This document shows positions 43,181-52,097 of a stretch of 64,000 nucleotides of DNA, in pieces. This DNA is from Daejeonella lutea. Lineage in GTDB: Bacteria; Bacteroidota; Bacteroidia; Sphingobacteriales; Sphingobacteriaceae. A program made the translations under genes and the position numbers. The stretch covers positions 62,001 through 126,000 of the forward strand of contig NZ_FUYR01000006.1 in the NCBI RefSeq assembly GCF_900168015.1. Direction: 5' to 3'. Each line of letters opens with the position of its first letter. Within the stretch, counting starts at the first letter, position 1. The notes beneath the pieces are model-generated. The model saw only the letters and a list, made by a program, of their open reading frames with translations, was not told the origin of the DNA and did no database searches.

Positions 43181-43257
43181 CTCTCCACTCTCCACTCTCC
43201 ACTCTCCACTCTCCACTCTCCACTCTCCACTCTCCACTCTCCACTCTCCACTCTCCA
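43181..43257. repeat. heptanucleotide tandem repeat, 11 perfect copies
   Basis: Eleven perfect, uninterrupted copies of ctctcca (TGGAGAG on the minus strand), with a partial copy before and related cactctcca/actctcc variants after (to about 43287). The array lies 87-163 bp upstream of the IIA start codon and 30 bp after the LamG stop. Perfect repeats of this length are prone to slippage. Confidence 0.95.
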
Positions 43258-43287
43258 CTTCCCCCTTTGAATTCTCAACTCTCCACC

Positions 43288-44424
43288 CTAAAATTTAACC
43301 TCCTTCTGCTTCCACGTTAAAAACTGCTGCCCTTCTTTCTGGCTCTCATAATCCAATTTTATCCAATTCTCATCTTTAGGAAGATTGTACACCCTTGCCT
43401 CATCTAAGATACCGTCCCACGAGCGCCCATTGTCGGGAAATTGACTTTGATTCCCAATCCCTACCGGATGGACATCTGATATCCAATTTGTTTGAAGATT
43501 TGCGGTGTTGTCGAGGACCCCATTTACGTATAATTTGAGATTAGGATAATCGTGCACAGCAACAATGTGAAACCACTTCTTCGGAACCATATCAGTCCTA
43601 CCAACCAGGCAAAGATCAGCGTGCGGCGGCTCTTCTACACAAATCTCTATCAGATCAGCCGGAGGATTATGCCAGCTCTTTATCCCAAACTTCTGAAGAC
43701 GCCAGGAGTTGTCTCCTTTGGCGAACATGGTTTCGTAACCACCTTTATTCGGATAACTATTGGCCATCGCCCAGATCGAAAAGGTCATTTTGTTAGTGAG
43801 ATCAAATATTTTACGGTCTCCGGCGTCAATTCGAATCCATTCCTTTTCCGAATTAATCAATGCGGCGGCCTTGCCCAAACGGCCGTTTACTGATGAACCC
43901 TTTTTTATATTTATGCCTGTCCCGTGAGCAGCATTTGCTGTTGCGTCCTTATAATGATCTTTTATAGTATCACTCGTTTCACCAAGATGCCACACAGAAA
44001 CAAAACCTTCTTTATTATTAAATACAGCCTTCGAATCACTCATATTCTGAGCAGCTACATCACCCCAATGCATAAAAATAGTCTGCCCCGATTTATTACC
44101 ACTCACATCCATTTTCACCCAGATCAAAGCGCTTTTATTTTCCTTGTCCCAAAGCTCTACACTATGCGCCAGCAATCCGGTGTCTTTGCCCCTTGAAAAA
44201 CGTATATCAGAACCATTTCCATTCGCTTCGGAGAAATTGAAGTTCTTCTCATTCAGGCTTATGGCAACAGGAAAATTATAAACATCACCTTTAACATTAG
44301 CTCCATTGGGACTCGTGTTCAGTTCAAAAGTCTGCCTGAACCTGGATTTAGCAAAATCCTGTGCACTTGCAACAGAGACCAGAAGGATCGCATAAACAGA
44401 AGTAACGTGTCGTAAAGAATTCAT
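43288..44424 (-). CDS. secreted DUF2341 plus LamG (concanavalin-like) protein
   Basis: This 378-residue protein has a signal peptide (SVYAILLVSVASAQ). Residues of about 40-145 resemble DUF2341 (NFPVAISLNEKNFNFSEANG; GSDIRFSRGKDTGLLAHSVE, core DIRFSRGKDTGLLAHSVELW; IFMHWGD). Residues of about 150-370 form a LamG/laminin G-like domain (VSVWHLGE, MTFSIWAMANSY, KKWFHIVAVHDYPNLKLYVNG). Such proteins bind or process glycans at the surface; no catalytic residues are evident. It is upstream of, and in the same direction as, the PTS operon, from which it is separated by the heptamer array. Confidence 0.8.
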   Translation of the reverse strand: MNSLRHVTSVYAILLVSVASAQDFAKSRFRQTFELNTSPNGANVKGDVYNFPVAISLNEKNFNFSEANGNGSDIRFSRGKDTGLLAHSVELWDKENKSALIWVKMDVSGNKSGQTIFMHWGDVAAQNMSDSKAVFNNKEGFVSVWHLGETSDTIKDHYKDATANAAHGTGINIKKGSSVNGRLGKAAALINSEKEWIRIDAGDRKIFDLTNKMTFSIWAMANSYPNKGGYETMFAKGDNSWRLQKFGIKSWHNPPADLIEICVEEPPHADLCLVGRTDMVPKKWFHIVAVHDYPNLKLYVNGVLDNTANLQTNWISDVHPVGIGNQSQFPDNGRSWDGILDEARVYNLPKDENWIKLDYESQKEGQQFLTWKQKEVKF

Positions 44425-44606
44425 AATTATCAGAATTTCGGTATAGGTTCTAGCTGCCCGCCGCTGGCTAATTAAAACCTAAACTAAATAAAGAACCCTT
44501 AATATTTTTACAATCTGATCTCTTTGATGACAGCTGAGGCTGCTTGTAGTGCTTAAGTAGGGTGGCACAACTGAAGTACTTTTGCGTTGAGGGATAAGAT
44601 TACGCT

Positions 44607-46052
44607 CTATTCGAGTATAGTGACTGGTCCACTGTAAGATTTCTCCCCCGTTTTCAGGTCGATTAAATAATAGTAGGTGCCAACAGGTAGAGTTTTTGAA
44701 TCGTATTTTCCATCCCAGGGTAAATCATAACCACGAGAGGTATAGACAAGATCGCCGTACCGATTAAATATTTTTACTATCGCGTCAGAATAAGATATCA
44801 GGCCTCCAATATTCCATACGTCGTTTACCCCATCTCCATTAGGGCTGAAGGTATTAGGTATCTTTATCTCAAGATAAACCTTGACCACCATCTCGTCGCG
44901 CACAGTCACATTGCACGCATTGGTAACCTCAAGTGTATAAGTCGTTTCAACCGGCGGACTTGCAAGCGGATTAAGCTTAGTAGGATCGTCAAGGTAATTG
45001 GGCGGGCTCCATAAATAACTAACATCGTTCCCGCCCGCTTTCCCATCTAGTTGCGCGGGGATTCCCTTAAAAAATGATTTATCAGGCCCCGCATCAACTG
45101 TCGGCCGGTCAATGACCACCACTTCCCGGGCTTCCGATAATGCCCTGCATTTTACAGAACCTATGTTTGCCTGCTCCGCTACGGTGAGTCTATATTTGTA
45201 TCCTCCAGCTGCAGCTGATGGGATCGTAACTGTTAAGTTTTTTGTATTACCTCCGGGTATATCAGTCCAGACTGTATTATCAATGCTGATCTGCCATTGA
45301 TATGCGGGTGCGTTGTAACCGGCAGACACATCGGCACTTAACAATATTGTGCTCTTTTCCCCCTCACACAATGAAACGGGGACTATTCCCCCATTTATTT
45401 TAGCCTCAATTACAGGACCACACGCTCTGAAGGTAATATCATCAATAGCGAGGTCATTACCATTGCCACCAGGCGCATTGTTTATAATTTTTAATGTGAC
45501 CTGCGAAATACCTACTGGGGTAGTAAAGATCATTCCGTATTTCTTCCCTTCTGGACTAGGTGTTTCGAGGATGTTACCTGTAGAATATTTACCTAATTCT
45601 GTTCCATCAGTTGATTCAATAATGAACGTTAAATTAGGTTTATTTCCGGCTGCAGTTGGTTTTAACACATTTATGACATAGGCAGAGAATTCAAAAATTG
45701 TCCCTGTACACAAACCACCAATAGTTTCCTTGAAAAATTCGCCTGGCGCGGTCGATGCGTTTACAAGCATCATATTTCCATTGTTGTCATTTGGTGTGTG
45801 ATCCTGCGAAATCGTATGCCAATTACCTCCAAAGCAGCCACTTGTGATCCCTGTGAGTGTGTAGCTTCCATCAGGTGGACAGGTAGTTGAAGTGGCCGTA
45901 TAATTGGTAAAACTGCCGGAAACTGGATTGGCTACCGTGCCGAAAGTAAGATTGACCACGGGTTCCCCGAAGCTCCCGGTACATGTTTGGCTCATGGATA
46001 TAAGCGGCAGGAAGGCCAACAAAATAAGACAAACTGAAATCCTTATTAGCAT
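44607..46052 (-). CDS. T9SS-sorted surface protein with CHU_C-type C-terminal domain
   Basis: This 481-residue protein has a signal peptide (LILLAFLPLISMSQ) and an N-terminal jelly-roll-like domain (VTLKIINNAPGGNGNDLAIDDI region) ending near 210. An Ig/PKD-like part follows (YKYRLTVAEQANIG; TVDAGPDKSFFKG; YLWSPPNYLDDP). The C-terminal gliding-motility-associated type B sorting domain spans about 395-481: IPNTFSPNGDGVNDVWNIGG, IFNRYGDLVYTS, WDGKYDSKTLPVGTYYY. That domain directs export by the type IX secretion system and surface attachment, and is restricted to Bacteroidota. Likely an adhesin-like or binding protein; no enzyme motif was seen. Confidence 0.87.
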   Translation of the reverse strand: MLIRISVCLILLAFLPLISMSQTCTGSFGEPVVNLTFGTVANPVSGSFTNYTATSTTCPPDGSYTLTGITSGCFGGNWHTISQDHTPNDNNGNMMLVNASTAPGEFFKETIGGLCTGTIFEFSAYVINVLKPTAAGNKPNLTFIIESTDGTELGKYSTGNILETPSPEGKKYGMIFTTPVGISQVTLKIINNAPGGNGNDLAIDDITFRACGPVIEAKINGGIVPVSLCEGEKSTILLSADVSAGYNAPAYQWQISIDNTVWTDIPGGNTKNLTVTIPSAAAGGYKYRLTVAEQANIGSVKCRALSEAREVVVIDRPTVDAGPDKSFFKGIPAQLDGKAGGNDVSYLWSPPNYLDDPTKLNPLASPPVETTYTLEVTNACNVTVRDEMVVKVYLEIKIPNTFSPNGDGVNDVWNIGGLISYSDAIVKIFNRYGDLVYTSRGYDLPWDGKYDSKTLPVGTYYYLIDLKTGEKSYSGPVTILE

Positions 46053-46167
46053 CGCTCAATGTAGATGTCTAAAACTAAGACTTTAATGAGTAGTTGACAG
46101 GCTGTTTTTTAAATTAATCCCGGGATGAAATGCAGTAGCCTAAAATTTAAAAGTTTTTTGCTGAAAA

Positions 46168-46199
46168 TTTGCGTAACCACTTAATTACATATAAATTTG
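46168..46199 (+). promoter_or_regulatory. Bacteroidota-type promoter of the ArsR/AHSA1 operon
   Basis: TTTG (46168-46171), a 20-base spacer and TAAATTTG (46192-46199) match the -33/-7 consensus. Start of transcription would fall near 46206, inside a palindrome, about 13 bases before the ATG. Confidence 0.72.
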
Positions 46200-46214
46200 T
46201 AACCATACGGTTAC
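46199..46214 (+). promoter_or_regulatory. probable autoregulatory operator of the ArsR repressor
   Basis: The palindrome GTAACC-atac-GGTTAC overlaps the -7 box and predicted transcription start. A further GTAACC half-site occurs at 46173-46178 in the spacer. Position and symmetry suit a dimeric winged-helix repressor. Confidence 0.6.
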
Positions 46215-46218
46215 CTAT

Positions 46219-46542
46219 ATGGAATTAAGGAGAGACATTTTTCAGGCAATATCCGATCCCACACGGAGAGATATAATTAAATTGCTTAGCCAGCAATCGC
46301 TGAATTTAAATGCGGTCGCAGGTCACTTTGCCATCAGCAGGCCCGCAATTTCAAAGCACATTAAGATTTTAACCGAATGCGGAGTAATTATAATCCGCCA
46401 GGATGGCCGGGATCGGTACTGCCGTGCAGATCTGCAAAAACTTAAAGAGGTTGATAAGTGGCTTGATACTTACCGAAAATTCTGGAACAAGAAACTAGAT
46501 GCTCTGGGAGATTTCCTGGAACAGGAAAATGGTGAAAAATAA
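46219..46542 (+). CDS. ArsR-family transcriptional repressor
   Basis: This 107-residue winged-helix regulator has the family pattern RDIFQAISDPTRRDIIKLLS, then LNAVAGHFAISRPAISKHIK as recognition helix region and IIIRQDGRDRYCRADLQKL as the wing. No metal-binding Cys/His cluster typical of ArsR/SmtB is evident, so it belongs to the metal-independent group usually paired with an AHSA1-type protein. It is followed after 20 bp by such a gene. A palindrome overlapping its promoter suggests autorepression. Confidence 0.9.
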   Translation: MELRRDIFQAISDPTRRDIIKLLSQQSLNLNAVAGHFAISRPAISKHIKILTECGVIIIRQDGRDRYCRADLQKLKEVDKWLDTYRKFWNKKLDALGDFLEQENGEK

Positions 46543-46562
46543 AAATATCAATAAAATAAAAA

Positions 46563-46994
46563 ATGGAAACGAAACCACTGATTGTAGAACGCACATACAA
46601 CGCGTCGATTGAAAAAGTATGGAATGCCATTACCAACAAAGATCAAATGAAAGAATGGTACTTTGACCTAAAGGAATTTAAGGCTGAGAAAGGCTTTAAG
46701 TTCAGCTTTACCGGCGGCGATGAACATGTACAGTATGTTCATAACTGTGAGGTACTTGAAGTTGACCCGCCAAATAAGCTCAGTCATACCTGGACCTATG
46801 AAAAAAATGCAGGATATTCGGTGGTGACCTGGGAACTTACGAAAGTGGGTGAAAATAAAACACGTGTTATACTAACACACGATGGACTTAGCAGCTTTTC
46901 AAATGGAGATCCAAATTTCGAGGTGGCAAGCTTTACCAAAGGCTGGAACTCTATCCTTGGCGAATCCCTGAAAAACTACGTTGAAGCTTTGTGA
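46563..46994 (+). CDS. AHSA1/SRPBCC-family protein
   Basis: This 143-residue soluble protein has the SRPBCC helix-grip fold of the AHSA1 type: IVERTYNASIEKVWNAITNK, MKEWYFDLKEFKAEKGFKF, PNKLSHTWTYE, VTWELTKVGENKTRVILTHDG and FTKGWNSILGESLKNYV. Members bind hydrophobic ligands or act in detoxification; the bacterial function is generally unknown. Its pairing with an upstream ArsR-type gene is widespread and implies that the regulator controls it. It ends near an inverted-repeat region at 47013-47080. Confidence 0.88.
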   Translation: METKPLIVERTYNASIEKVWNAITNKDQMKEWYFDLKEFKAEKGFKFSFTGGDEHVQYVHNCEVLEVDPPNKLSHTWTYEKNAGYSVVTWELTKVGENKTRVILTHDGLSSFSNGDPNFEVASFTKGWNSILGESLKNYVEAL

Positions 46995-47012
46995 AAATGA
47001 TTGTGTAAGTGA

Positions 47013-47080
47013 TTAGTTGGTTAGTAGTTAGCCTGGGCGACGTAGAGGCATTGCCTGACAAACTAACAACTAACCACTAA
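47013..47080. repeat. imperfect inverted repeat of TTAG-rich units between convergent genes
   Basis: The left arm ttagttggttagtagttag (47013-47031) and right arm actaacaactaaccactaa (47062-47080) are imperfect reverse complements around a 30-base centre; further actaac units continue to about 47100. It lies between the convergent AHSA1 and serine hydrolase genes and may serve as a bidirectional terminator. Confidence 0.6.
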
Positions 47081-47101
47081 AAACCAATTTACTACTAACA
47101 C

Positions 47102-48364
47102 CTATCTAACTTTACTGCTACTTATCAGATTATCATACAAACTGTTAATAGTAGTATACATAATGGTCCGCAGTCCTTTGGTATATTTATCAGCTGTACT
47201 GCTGCCATTTACAATCACCACAAATCCGAAATCTTTCTGTTGATTGAAAAACATCGTGCTATAAAGGCCGTAGGATGATCCGGTATGGCCGGTCATCTTT
47301 TCTCCAGGGATGATGTCTTCACGATTTGTCCCAAGGGCAAGACCATAATTCTCTTCATCAGCAATTTTGGTTTGCATGATCTTAGAACTCTTTTTTGAGA
47401 TTATTTGAGTGCCATTTGCTTTACCATTGTGCATATGCATGATCATATATTTTGCAAGATCAATTGCAGATATTTTCATTCCTCCCGTCGGCGAAAAAAT
47501 GGGGGTTGAATACCCCATAACATATTTGGAGATCTCTTCTCTACGCGGGGCATATGCCTGTGGTGATGGAGTGAATTTTTTGTTTTTAGAATCGTAGTCA
47601 TATAGCGTGACGAATTTCTGATTATCCAGAGAATCGACGTTATAACCGGCATATAAACCCAGCGGCTTTATGATATGGTTCTTTACATAATTGTCAAAAC
47701 GCTCACCAGAAACCCGTTCAATGACAGTACCCACCATATTATAGTTCAAGTTGCAGTACTGATAATCCGCTCCTGGAGCGTAATCATTGTAGCATTTTGC
47801 CCAGTCAGGGTTTTTATCTGGGTTTATTACATCGAGATTGAAGTATCCCTGACTATCATTGATACTGGAAGTATGTGACATGACCATTCGCAGCGTGATA
47901 ACCTGATCGGGGAATTTGGGATTTCTAATCCTGAATCCAACCAGTTTTCCAAAATCATCGTCGAGAGATATTTTCTTTGCGTCGACCAGTTGCATGATCG
48001 AGGTTGCTGAGAATGACTTAGAAATAGATGCGATCCGGAAGATGTCATCATTTTTAAGCATCCTAACTTGGTCGATATTGTTATAGCCAAATGAATTAGC
48101 ATAGATGATTTTACCATGTTTAACCACAGCCAGCGACATTCCAATGATGTCCTGAACTTTCATGATCGCTTTTATATCCTTTTCTGTCTTTTCAGACAAA
48201 AATGCGTTTATAAATTTACGATTCTCTCTCCAATCTCTTGCAGCAATCTGACCTTCAGAATAGCGAATTACGTCGTCCCGGGGGCCATCTGGTTGTGAAT
48301 ACGAAGAGAAAGCAATTGTCAGGAAACAGGCGACTAAAGAAATTATCTTGGAATGCTTATGCAT
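47102..48364 (-). CDS. secreted serine hydrolase (beta-lactamase/DD-peptidase fold)
   Basis: This 420-residue protein has a signal peptide (IISLVACFLTIAFSSYSQ). The class C beta-lactamase-like domain shows SxxK as SISKSF, the YxN-type YCNLNY and the third motif HTGSS. MVMSHTSSINDSQGYF follows the usual early pattern. The fold includes DD-carboxypeptidases, esterases and peptide hydrolases; true beta-lactamase activity is not implied. It acts in the periplasm. It is transcribed alone, converging with the ArsR/AHSA1 operon. A second, longer paralogue is at 53208. Confidence 0.88.
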   Translation of the reverse strand: MHKHSKIISLVACFLTIAFSSYSQPDGPRDDVIRYSEGQIAARDWRENRKFINAFLSEKTEKDIKAIMKVQDIIGMSLAVVKHGKIIYANSFGYNNIDQVRMLKNDDIFRIASISKSFSATSIMQLVDAKKISLDDDFGKLVGFRIRNPKFPDQVITLRMVMSHTSSINDSQGYFNLDVINPDKNPDWAKCYNDYAPGADYQYCNLNYNMVGTVIERVSGERFDNYVKNHIIKPLGLYAGYNVDSLDNQKFVTLYDYDSKNKKFTPSPQAYAPRREEISKYVMGYSTPIFSPTGGMKISAIDLAKYMIMHMHNGKANGTQIISKKSSKIMQTKIADEENYGLALGTNREDIIPGEKMTGHTGSSYGLYSTMFFNQQKDFGFVVIVNGSSTADKYTKGLRTIMYTTINSLYDNLISSSKVR

Positions 48365-48459
48365 GAAACTAAACTATTATTGAAATATGAATATAAGAAT
48401 AAAAATCCCTTTGTTCGAACTGTGAAATAATATCCCAGCAGGAAATTTAGGTGTCAGGA

Positions 48460-49641
48460 TTAAAGCCTGTCCAGCCCCTGTTCCAAATCGCTCAACAAAT
48501 CATCCACATTTTCAATCCCAACTGAGTACCTTACCAAACTTTCGGGTATTCCCAATAGCGCCCTTTGCTCGGTCGTCAATTCAACGTGACTTGTTGTACG
48601 CGGCGGACCAGCCAGCGTGCTTACCGAACCGAGGCTTGCTGCAAGGTGGACAAGCTTTAATGCAGGCAGGAATTTCTCGACAAGATCGTAACCTCCGTCA
48701 AGCGCGAAGCTCAGCATACCTCCAAATCCACGCATTTGCGATTTGGCAATTTCATGACCTGTATGGGTTTCCAGTCCCGGATAAAACACATCACTAACTT
48801 TTGAATGGCTTTTCAAATAACGTGCGATTTTTAAAGCAGATTCATTCTGACGTGATATTCGAAGTTCCAAAGTTTTCATACCCCTGGCGATCATATAAGC
48901 GGGATCCGCCTGTAAGCTTGCACCATTTATTTCACGAAAGTGGAAAACCTGCTGAACAAGATCTTTCTTACCTGCAAGAAGTCCGCCCATAGCATCGGAG
49001 TGGCCGCAAAGATATTTGGTGGCACTATGAAGTACAAGATCGGCACCCAGTTCCAGCGGATTTTGGTTGATAGGAGTAGCAAAAGTGTTATCAACAACTA
49101 CAACTGCGCCGACTTTCTTTGCGGCAGCCGCGATACGTTTGATGTCAATGATTTTCAGCGTTGGATTCGTAGGTGTTTCAAGGTATACCAGATCGCAGCC
49201 TTTATCTATCTCTAGTTCCAGCTCGTCATGATTCCCGGTTTCGCAAAGCTTAATTTCTACGTGGTATGCAGGAAAAAAATCCAGGAAAAGTTTGCTTGTT
49301 CCGCCGTAGGTATCCTTTACAGAAACAACCCGCTTGCCTGGTTTTAGAAAAGTAAAAAGTGTATTGCTGATTGCTGCCATACCAGTAGCAAATGCCGTTG
49401 CTGCCTCCGCGTTCTCTAATACCCTGATCTTTTCTTCCAATGCTGCTACTGTTGGGTTGGTATTTCGGCTGTATATGAACCCTTCGGATTTTCCAACTGA
49501 TACGTCATACCATTCGTCAAGGTCGGTGTATGCAAATGCTACGCTGTTGACGATAGGAGTAGTCGCTGCCCCTTTAAAATAAGGACTGTCTTCTCCTGCC
49601 CATACAGCTTCTGTTGATTTGGAGTATTTTTTTTGTTCCAT
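48460..49641 (-). CDS. Cys/Met-metabolism PLP enzyme (cystathionine gamma-synthase/lyase type)
   Basis: This 393-residue cytoplasmic fold-type I PLP enzyme has YSRNTNPTVAALEEKIRVLE, VYLETPTNPTLKIIDI, VVDNTFATPINQNPLELGAD, and the Schiff-base Lys in HSATKYLCGHSDAMGG. The C-terminal SVGIENVDDLLSDLEQGL is typical. The family interconverts cystathionine, homocysteine and cysteine or releases methanethiol; the exact member cannot be fixed by sequence reading. It is last in a four-gene operon, 4 bp after an APC permease and downstream of a dipeptide epimerase, so the substrate may come from peptide or amino-acid uptake. It could pair functionally with the cystathionine beta-synthase at 4557. Confidence 0.88.
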   Translation of the reverse strand: MEQKKYSKSTEAVWAGEDSPYFKGAATTPIVNSVAFAYTDLDEWYDVSVGKSEGFIYSRNTNPTVAALEEKIRVLENAEAATAFATGMAAISNTLFTFLKPGKRVVSVKDTYGGTSKLFLDFFPAYHVEIKLCETGNHDELELEIDKGCDLVYLETPTNPTLKIIDIKRIAAAAKKVGAVVVVDNTFATPINQNPLELGADLVLHSATKYLCGHSDAMGGLLAGKKDLVQQVFHFREINGASLQADPAYMIARGMKTLELRISRQNESALKIARYLKSHSKVSDVFYPGLETHTGHEIAKSQMRGFGGMLSFALDGGYDLVEKFLPALKLVHLAASLGSVSTLAGPPRTTSHVELTTEQRALLGIPESLVRYSVGIENVDDLLSDLEQGLDRL

Positions 49642-49645
49642 GGTA

Positions 49646-51031
49646 CTATTCTATTAAAGGATCTGTGGTATTTCGGCTTGAAAAATAAAGGTAAACCGGA
49701 ACTCCGGAAAATATAAGTATCAAACCCACCAGGGCTTGTACTGGATTTTGAATGACCGTAACGACAACAAGTGTCATGCAAAACAGTGTAAAGATAACAG
49801 GTAAAAGAGGATAGGCAATCACTTTATATGGCCGGTCCGCTTTCGGAAATTTGTAACGCATTACAATTACTCCTAAAGCTGTTGCACCGTAAAAAATAAA
49901 TGAGGCGAATATTAACAGATCTGTAAGCTGGTCAAAACTACCTGACCAGACTAGTATAATGGACCAGCCGCATTGCCACCATAATGCGTGTGATGGTGAA
50001 TGATATTTTGGGTGAACTTCTCCTGCCTTTTTGAAGAATAATTTATCCCTGCCAATGGCATACACCATTCGGGACGACATCAGAATCGTACTGTTCGTAC
50101 AGGTGAAAGTAGCCAAAACAATTAGAGCCGATAACAGGATTGCACCTCCACTCCCACTGATTACACGCGCTACCTCCACGGCAGCAATTTTGTTAGCCAT
50201 TGTGTTCAGGGCTGCTAAATCTGCAACCGGCAAAATATAGATGTAAGCCGCATTAACCATCATATAGAGAATGATTACGCTAAAGGTTCCAACCGTCAGT
50301 GCCAGAGGAATATTTTTTTGGGGTTCTTTAACTTCTTCCCCCAGATAACCAATATTATTCCAGCCTTCATAGCCCCAAAATGCACTAACAGAAGCTGCGA
50401 AAAATGCCGCAATCATGGGCCAGCCTGTCGGTGCATTTGCTCCAGTAGTAAAATGGCTTCTACTTCCCTCAGAGGATACAAACGCTGCAACACAAAATCC
50501 CAATATAGCGATGATAATTCCGGCGATAAGAAATCTGCTCAACCTCTCCCCGAAGACCACGCCCCGATGATTAATGAAGCTGAGAAAAAAAATAAGTAGA
50601 GATGCGATGATCTTTGCTCCGGCGTTTAATCCTAAAAACCCCAGAACCGGGAGATCTAAAACTGGGAGATTAAAAAGACTGTAGGCAGATTCCGAAAATA
50701 TGTAGGCAAGAGCTGCTATCGAAGCCGATTTCATCACTGTCAAGTTACCCCAGCCATACAAAAAGGCAAAAAATTTACCGTAGATCTTCTTGAAATAAAC
50801 ATATTCGCCGCCTGACCCTGGCATCATGGCAGCAAGCTCTGCGGTACATAAAGCACCAATCAGGCTAAGCACCCCGGCAGTGAGCCAACAAATCAATATC
50901 CAGCCGGAGGATTGCAAAGAATCCGACATAGGCGCAATTTTCTTAAACACGCCCGAGCCTACAATAGCACTTACTACCAGAAGTATTGCCGGCCACCTGG
51001 TTATGGTCCTGTCGAGCGTTGGTGCTGCCAT
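49646..51031 (-). CDS. APC-superfamily amino acid permease
   Basis: This 461-residue inner-membrane transporter is of the amino acid-polyamine-organocation superfamily. The first helix carries the unwound-region motif VSAIVGSGVF, followed by LIGALCTAELAAMMPGSGGEY. The AFWGYEGWNNIGYLGEEVKEPQKNIP region matches TM6-7 of the family (core GYEGWNNIGYLGEE). About twelve hydrophobic segments are visible. It lies 1 bp after the epimerase gene and 4 bp before the PLP enzyme. The cargo is probably an amino acid linked to this pathway, such as glutamate, alanine or a sulfur amino acid; this is inference. Confidence 0.9.
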   Translation of the reverse strand: MAAPTLDRTITRWPAILLVVSAIVGSGVFKKIAPMSDSLQSSGWILICWLTAGVLSLIGALCTAELAAMMPGSGGEYVYFKKIYGKFFAFLYGWGNLTVMKSASIAALAYIFSESAYSLFNLPVLDLPVLGFLGLNAGAKIIASLLIFFLSFINHRGVVFGERLSRFLIAGIIIAILGFCVAAFVSSEGSRSHFTTGANAPTGWPMIAAFFAASVSAFWGYEGWNNIGYLGEEVKEPQKNIPLALTVGTFSVIILYMMVNAAYIYILPVADLAALNTMANKIAAVEVARVISGSGGAILLSALIVLATFTCTNSTILMSSRMVYAIGRDKLFFKKAGEVHPKYHSPSHALWWQCGWSIILVWSGSFDQLTDLLIFASFIFYGATALGVIVMRYKFPKADRPYKVIAYPLLPVIFTLFCMTLVVVTVIQNPVQALVGLILIFSGVPVYLYFSSRNTTDPLIE

Positions 51032-51032
51032 T

Positions 51033-52097
51033 TTATAATTTAGTTAGGCCTAAACCGCTTTTACTATTTGTGGTGAGAAAACCGTCTTCCAAAACGAAAC
51101 CTCCTTCAGCCAGATCTTCCGCCAGATCAAAGCTTCCATCAAGATCAAGAAATCGCGTATGACTACAAGATAATGCTGCATGTAGTGCAGCTGTGATGCT
51201 AATAAGACTCTCATCGTTGCATCCCCAAAAGAGTTTAATATCGGCATGTCTCGCGATATCAGCAATCTGCAATGCAGGTCTGATTCCCCCGCACTTCATT
51301 AGCTTGATGTTAAAGATACCATAAGGCATGGCTTTGGTCAGTGACAGTGCGGTAGCAGGACTAGTTAACGACTCATCCGCTGTGAATACGCTTCTAAGCT
51401 CTTCCGAAAATTGGAGTAAATCATTTTCTTTGCCCGGCAAAAAAGGCTGCTCTATCACTTCCACATCGGCGTTTTTAGTAAGGTCTAAAAAATGACCAAG
51501 TTGTTGTGCATCATAGCCTGTGTTTGCGTCTACGCGGATACTAAAATGGCGATTGAACACTTCCCTCAGCTTTAAAATCCGTTCTGCATCCTCCCGAGAG
51601 TCCAGGCCGGTTTTTACTTTGAGGGCTCTAAATCCCTGATCGTAATACTCCTTTGCCTCTTCAATGGTTTCCTCAACATTTTTGATACCGATGGTGATTG
51701 ATGTAAGCATCTTCTTATGTTTCCTCCCATAAAAATCTACCACCGGAACCTCTAGCCATTGTCCAAAAGCATCGTGAAGCGCAATGTCGATAGCAGCCAT
51801 CGTCCCAGGAAAATGGCCGTAGATTTCAGCAATCTCCGAAATGTGCCCCAAAAACTCTCGGATATCTTTGCCGACCAATTGCTGGACGAGGTCTGACTCC
51901 AGATTTTTGATTGTTTTTTCTGCTGTTTCACCAACAACTGCTCCTTCAGGACAAGCTGCGCCGAGGCCAGTTATTCCATTTTGAAGTTCGATCTCAAGGA
52001 ACACATTTTCAGTATCGTAAAATGTGTCTCGGGCAATAGTATATGGCTTCTTTAGCGCAAGAGATCTCTTGTAAGCCTTGATCGACCTGATCTTCAT
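51033..52097 (-). CDS. dipeptide epimerase (L-Ala-D/L-Glu epimerase-like), enolase superfamily
   Basis: This 354-residue cytoplasmic enzyme is of the muconate-lactonizing/enolase superfamily. The catalytic KxK (ALKVKTG), the metal ligands in RVDANTG, EVIEQPF and FTADESL, and the second catalytic Lys in NIKLMKCGG are all present, as needed for a two-base racemisation. A DxD motif (FLDLDGS) near the C-terminus matches the pair that holds the free amino group in dipeptide epimerases. The start overlaps the DUF1611 stop by 4 bp (ATGA). The alternative is an N-acetyl-D-glutamate racemase (DgcA type), which also neighbours DUF1611, but the DxD motif favours dipeptides. Confidence 0.88.
   Translation of the reverse strand: MKIRSIKAYKRSLALKKPYTIARDTFYDTENVFLEIELQNGITGLGAACPEGAVVGETAEKTIKNLESDLVQQLVGKDIREFLGHISEIAEIYGHFPGTMAAIDIALHDAFGQWLEVPVVDFYGRKHKKMLTSITIGIKNVEETIEEAKEYYDQGFRALKVKTGLDSREDAERILKLREVFNRHFSIRVDANTGYDAQQLGHFLDLTKNADVEVIEQPFLPGKENDLLQFSEELRSVFTADESLTSPATALSLTKAMPYGIFNIKLMKCGGIRPALQIADIARHADIKLFWGCNDESLISITAALHAALSCSHTRFLDLDGSFDLAEDLAEGGFVLEDGFLTTNSKSGLGLTKL

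Noticed and set aside
47102-48364. Beta-lactamase antibiotic-resistance gene
   Set aside because: Only the general serine-hydrolase motifs are present. The fold is shared by peptidases and esterases, so resistance cannot be inferred.
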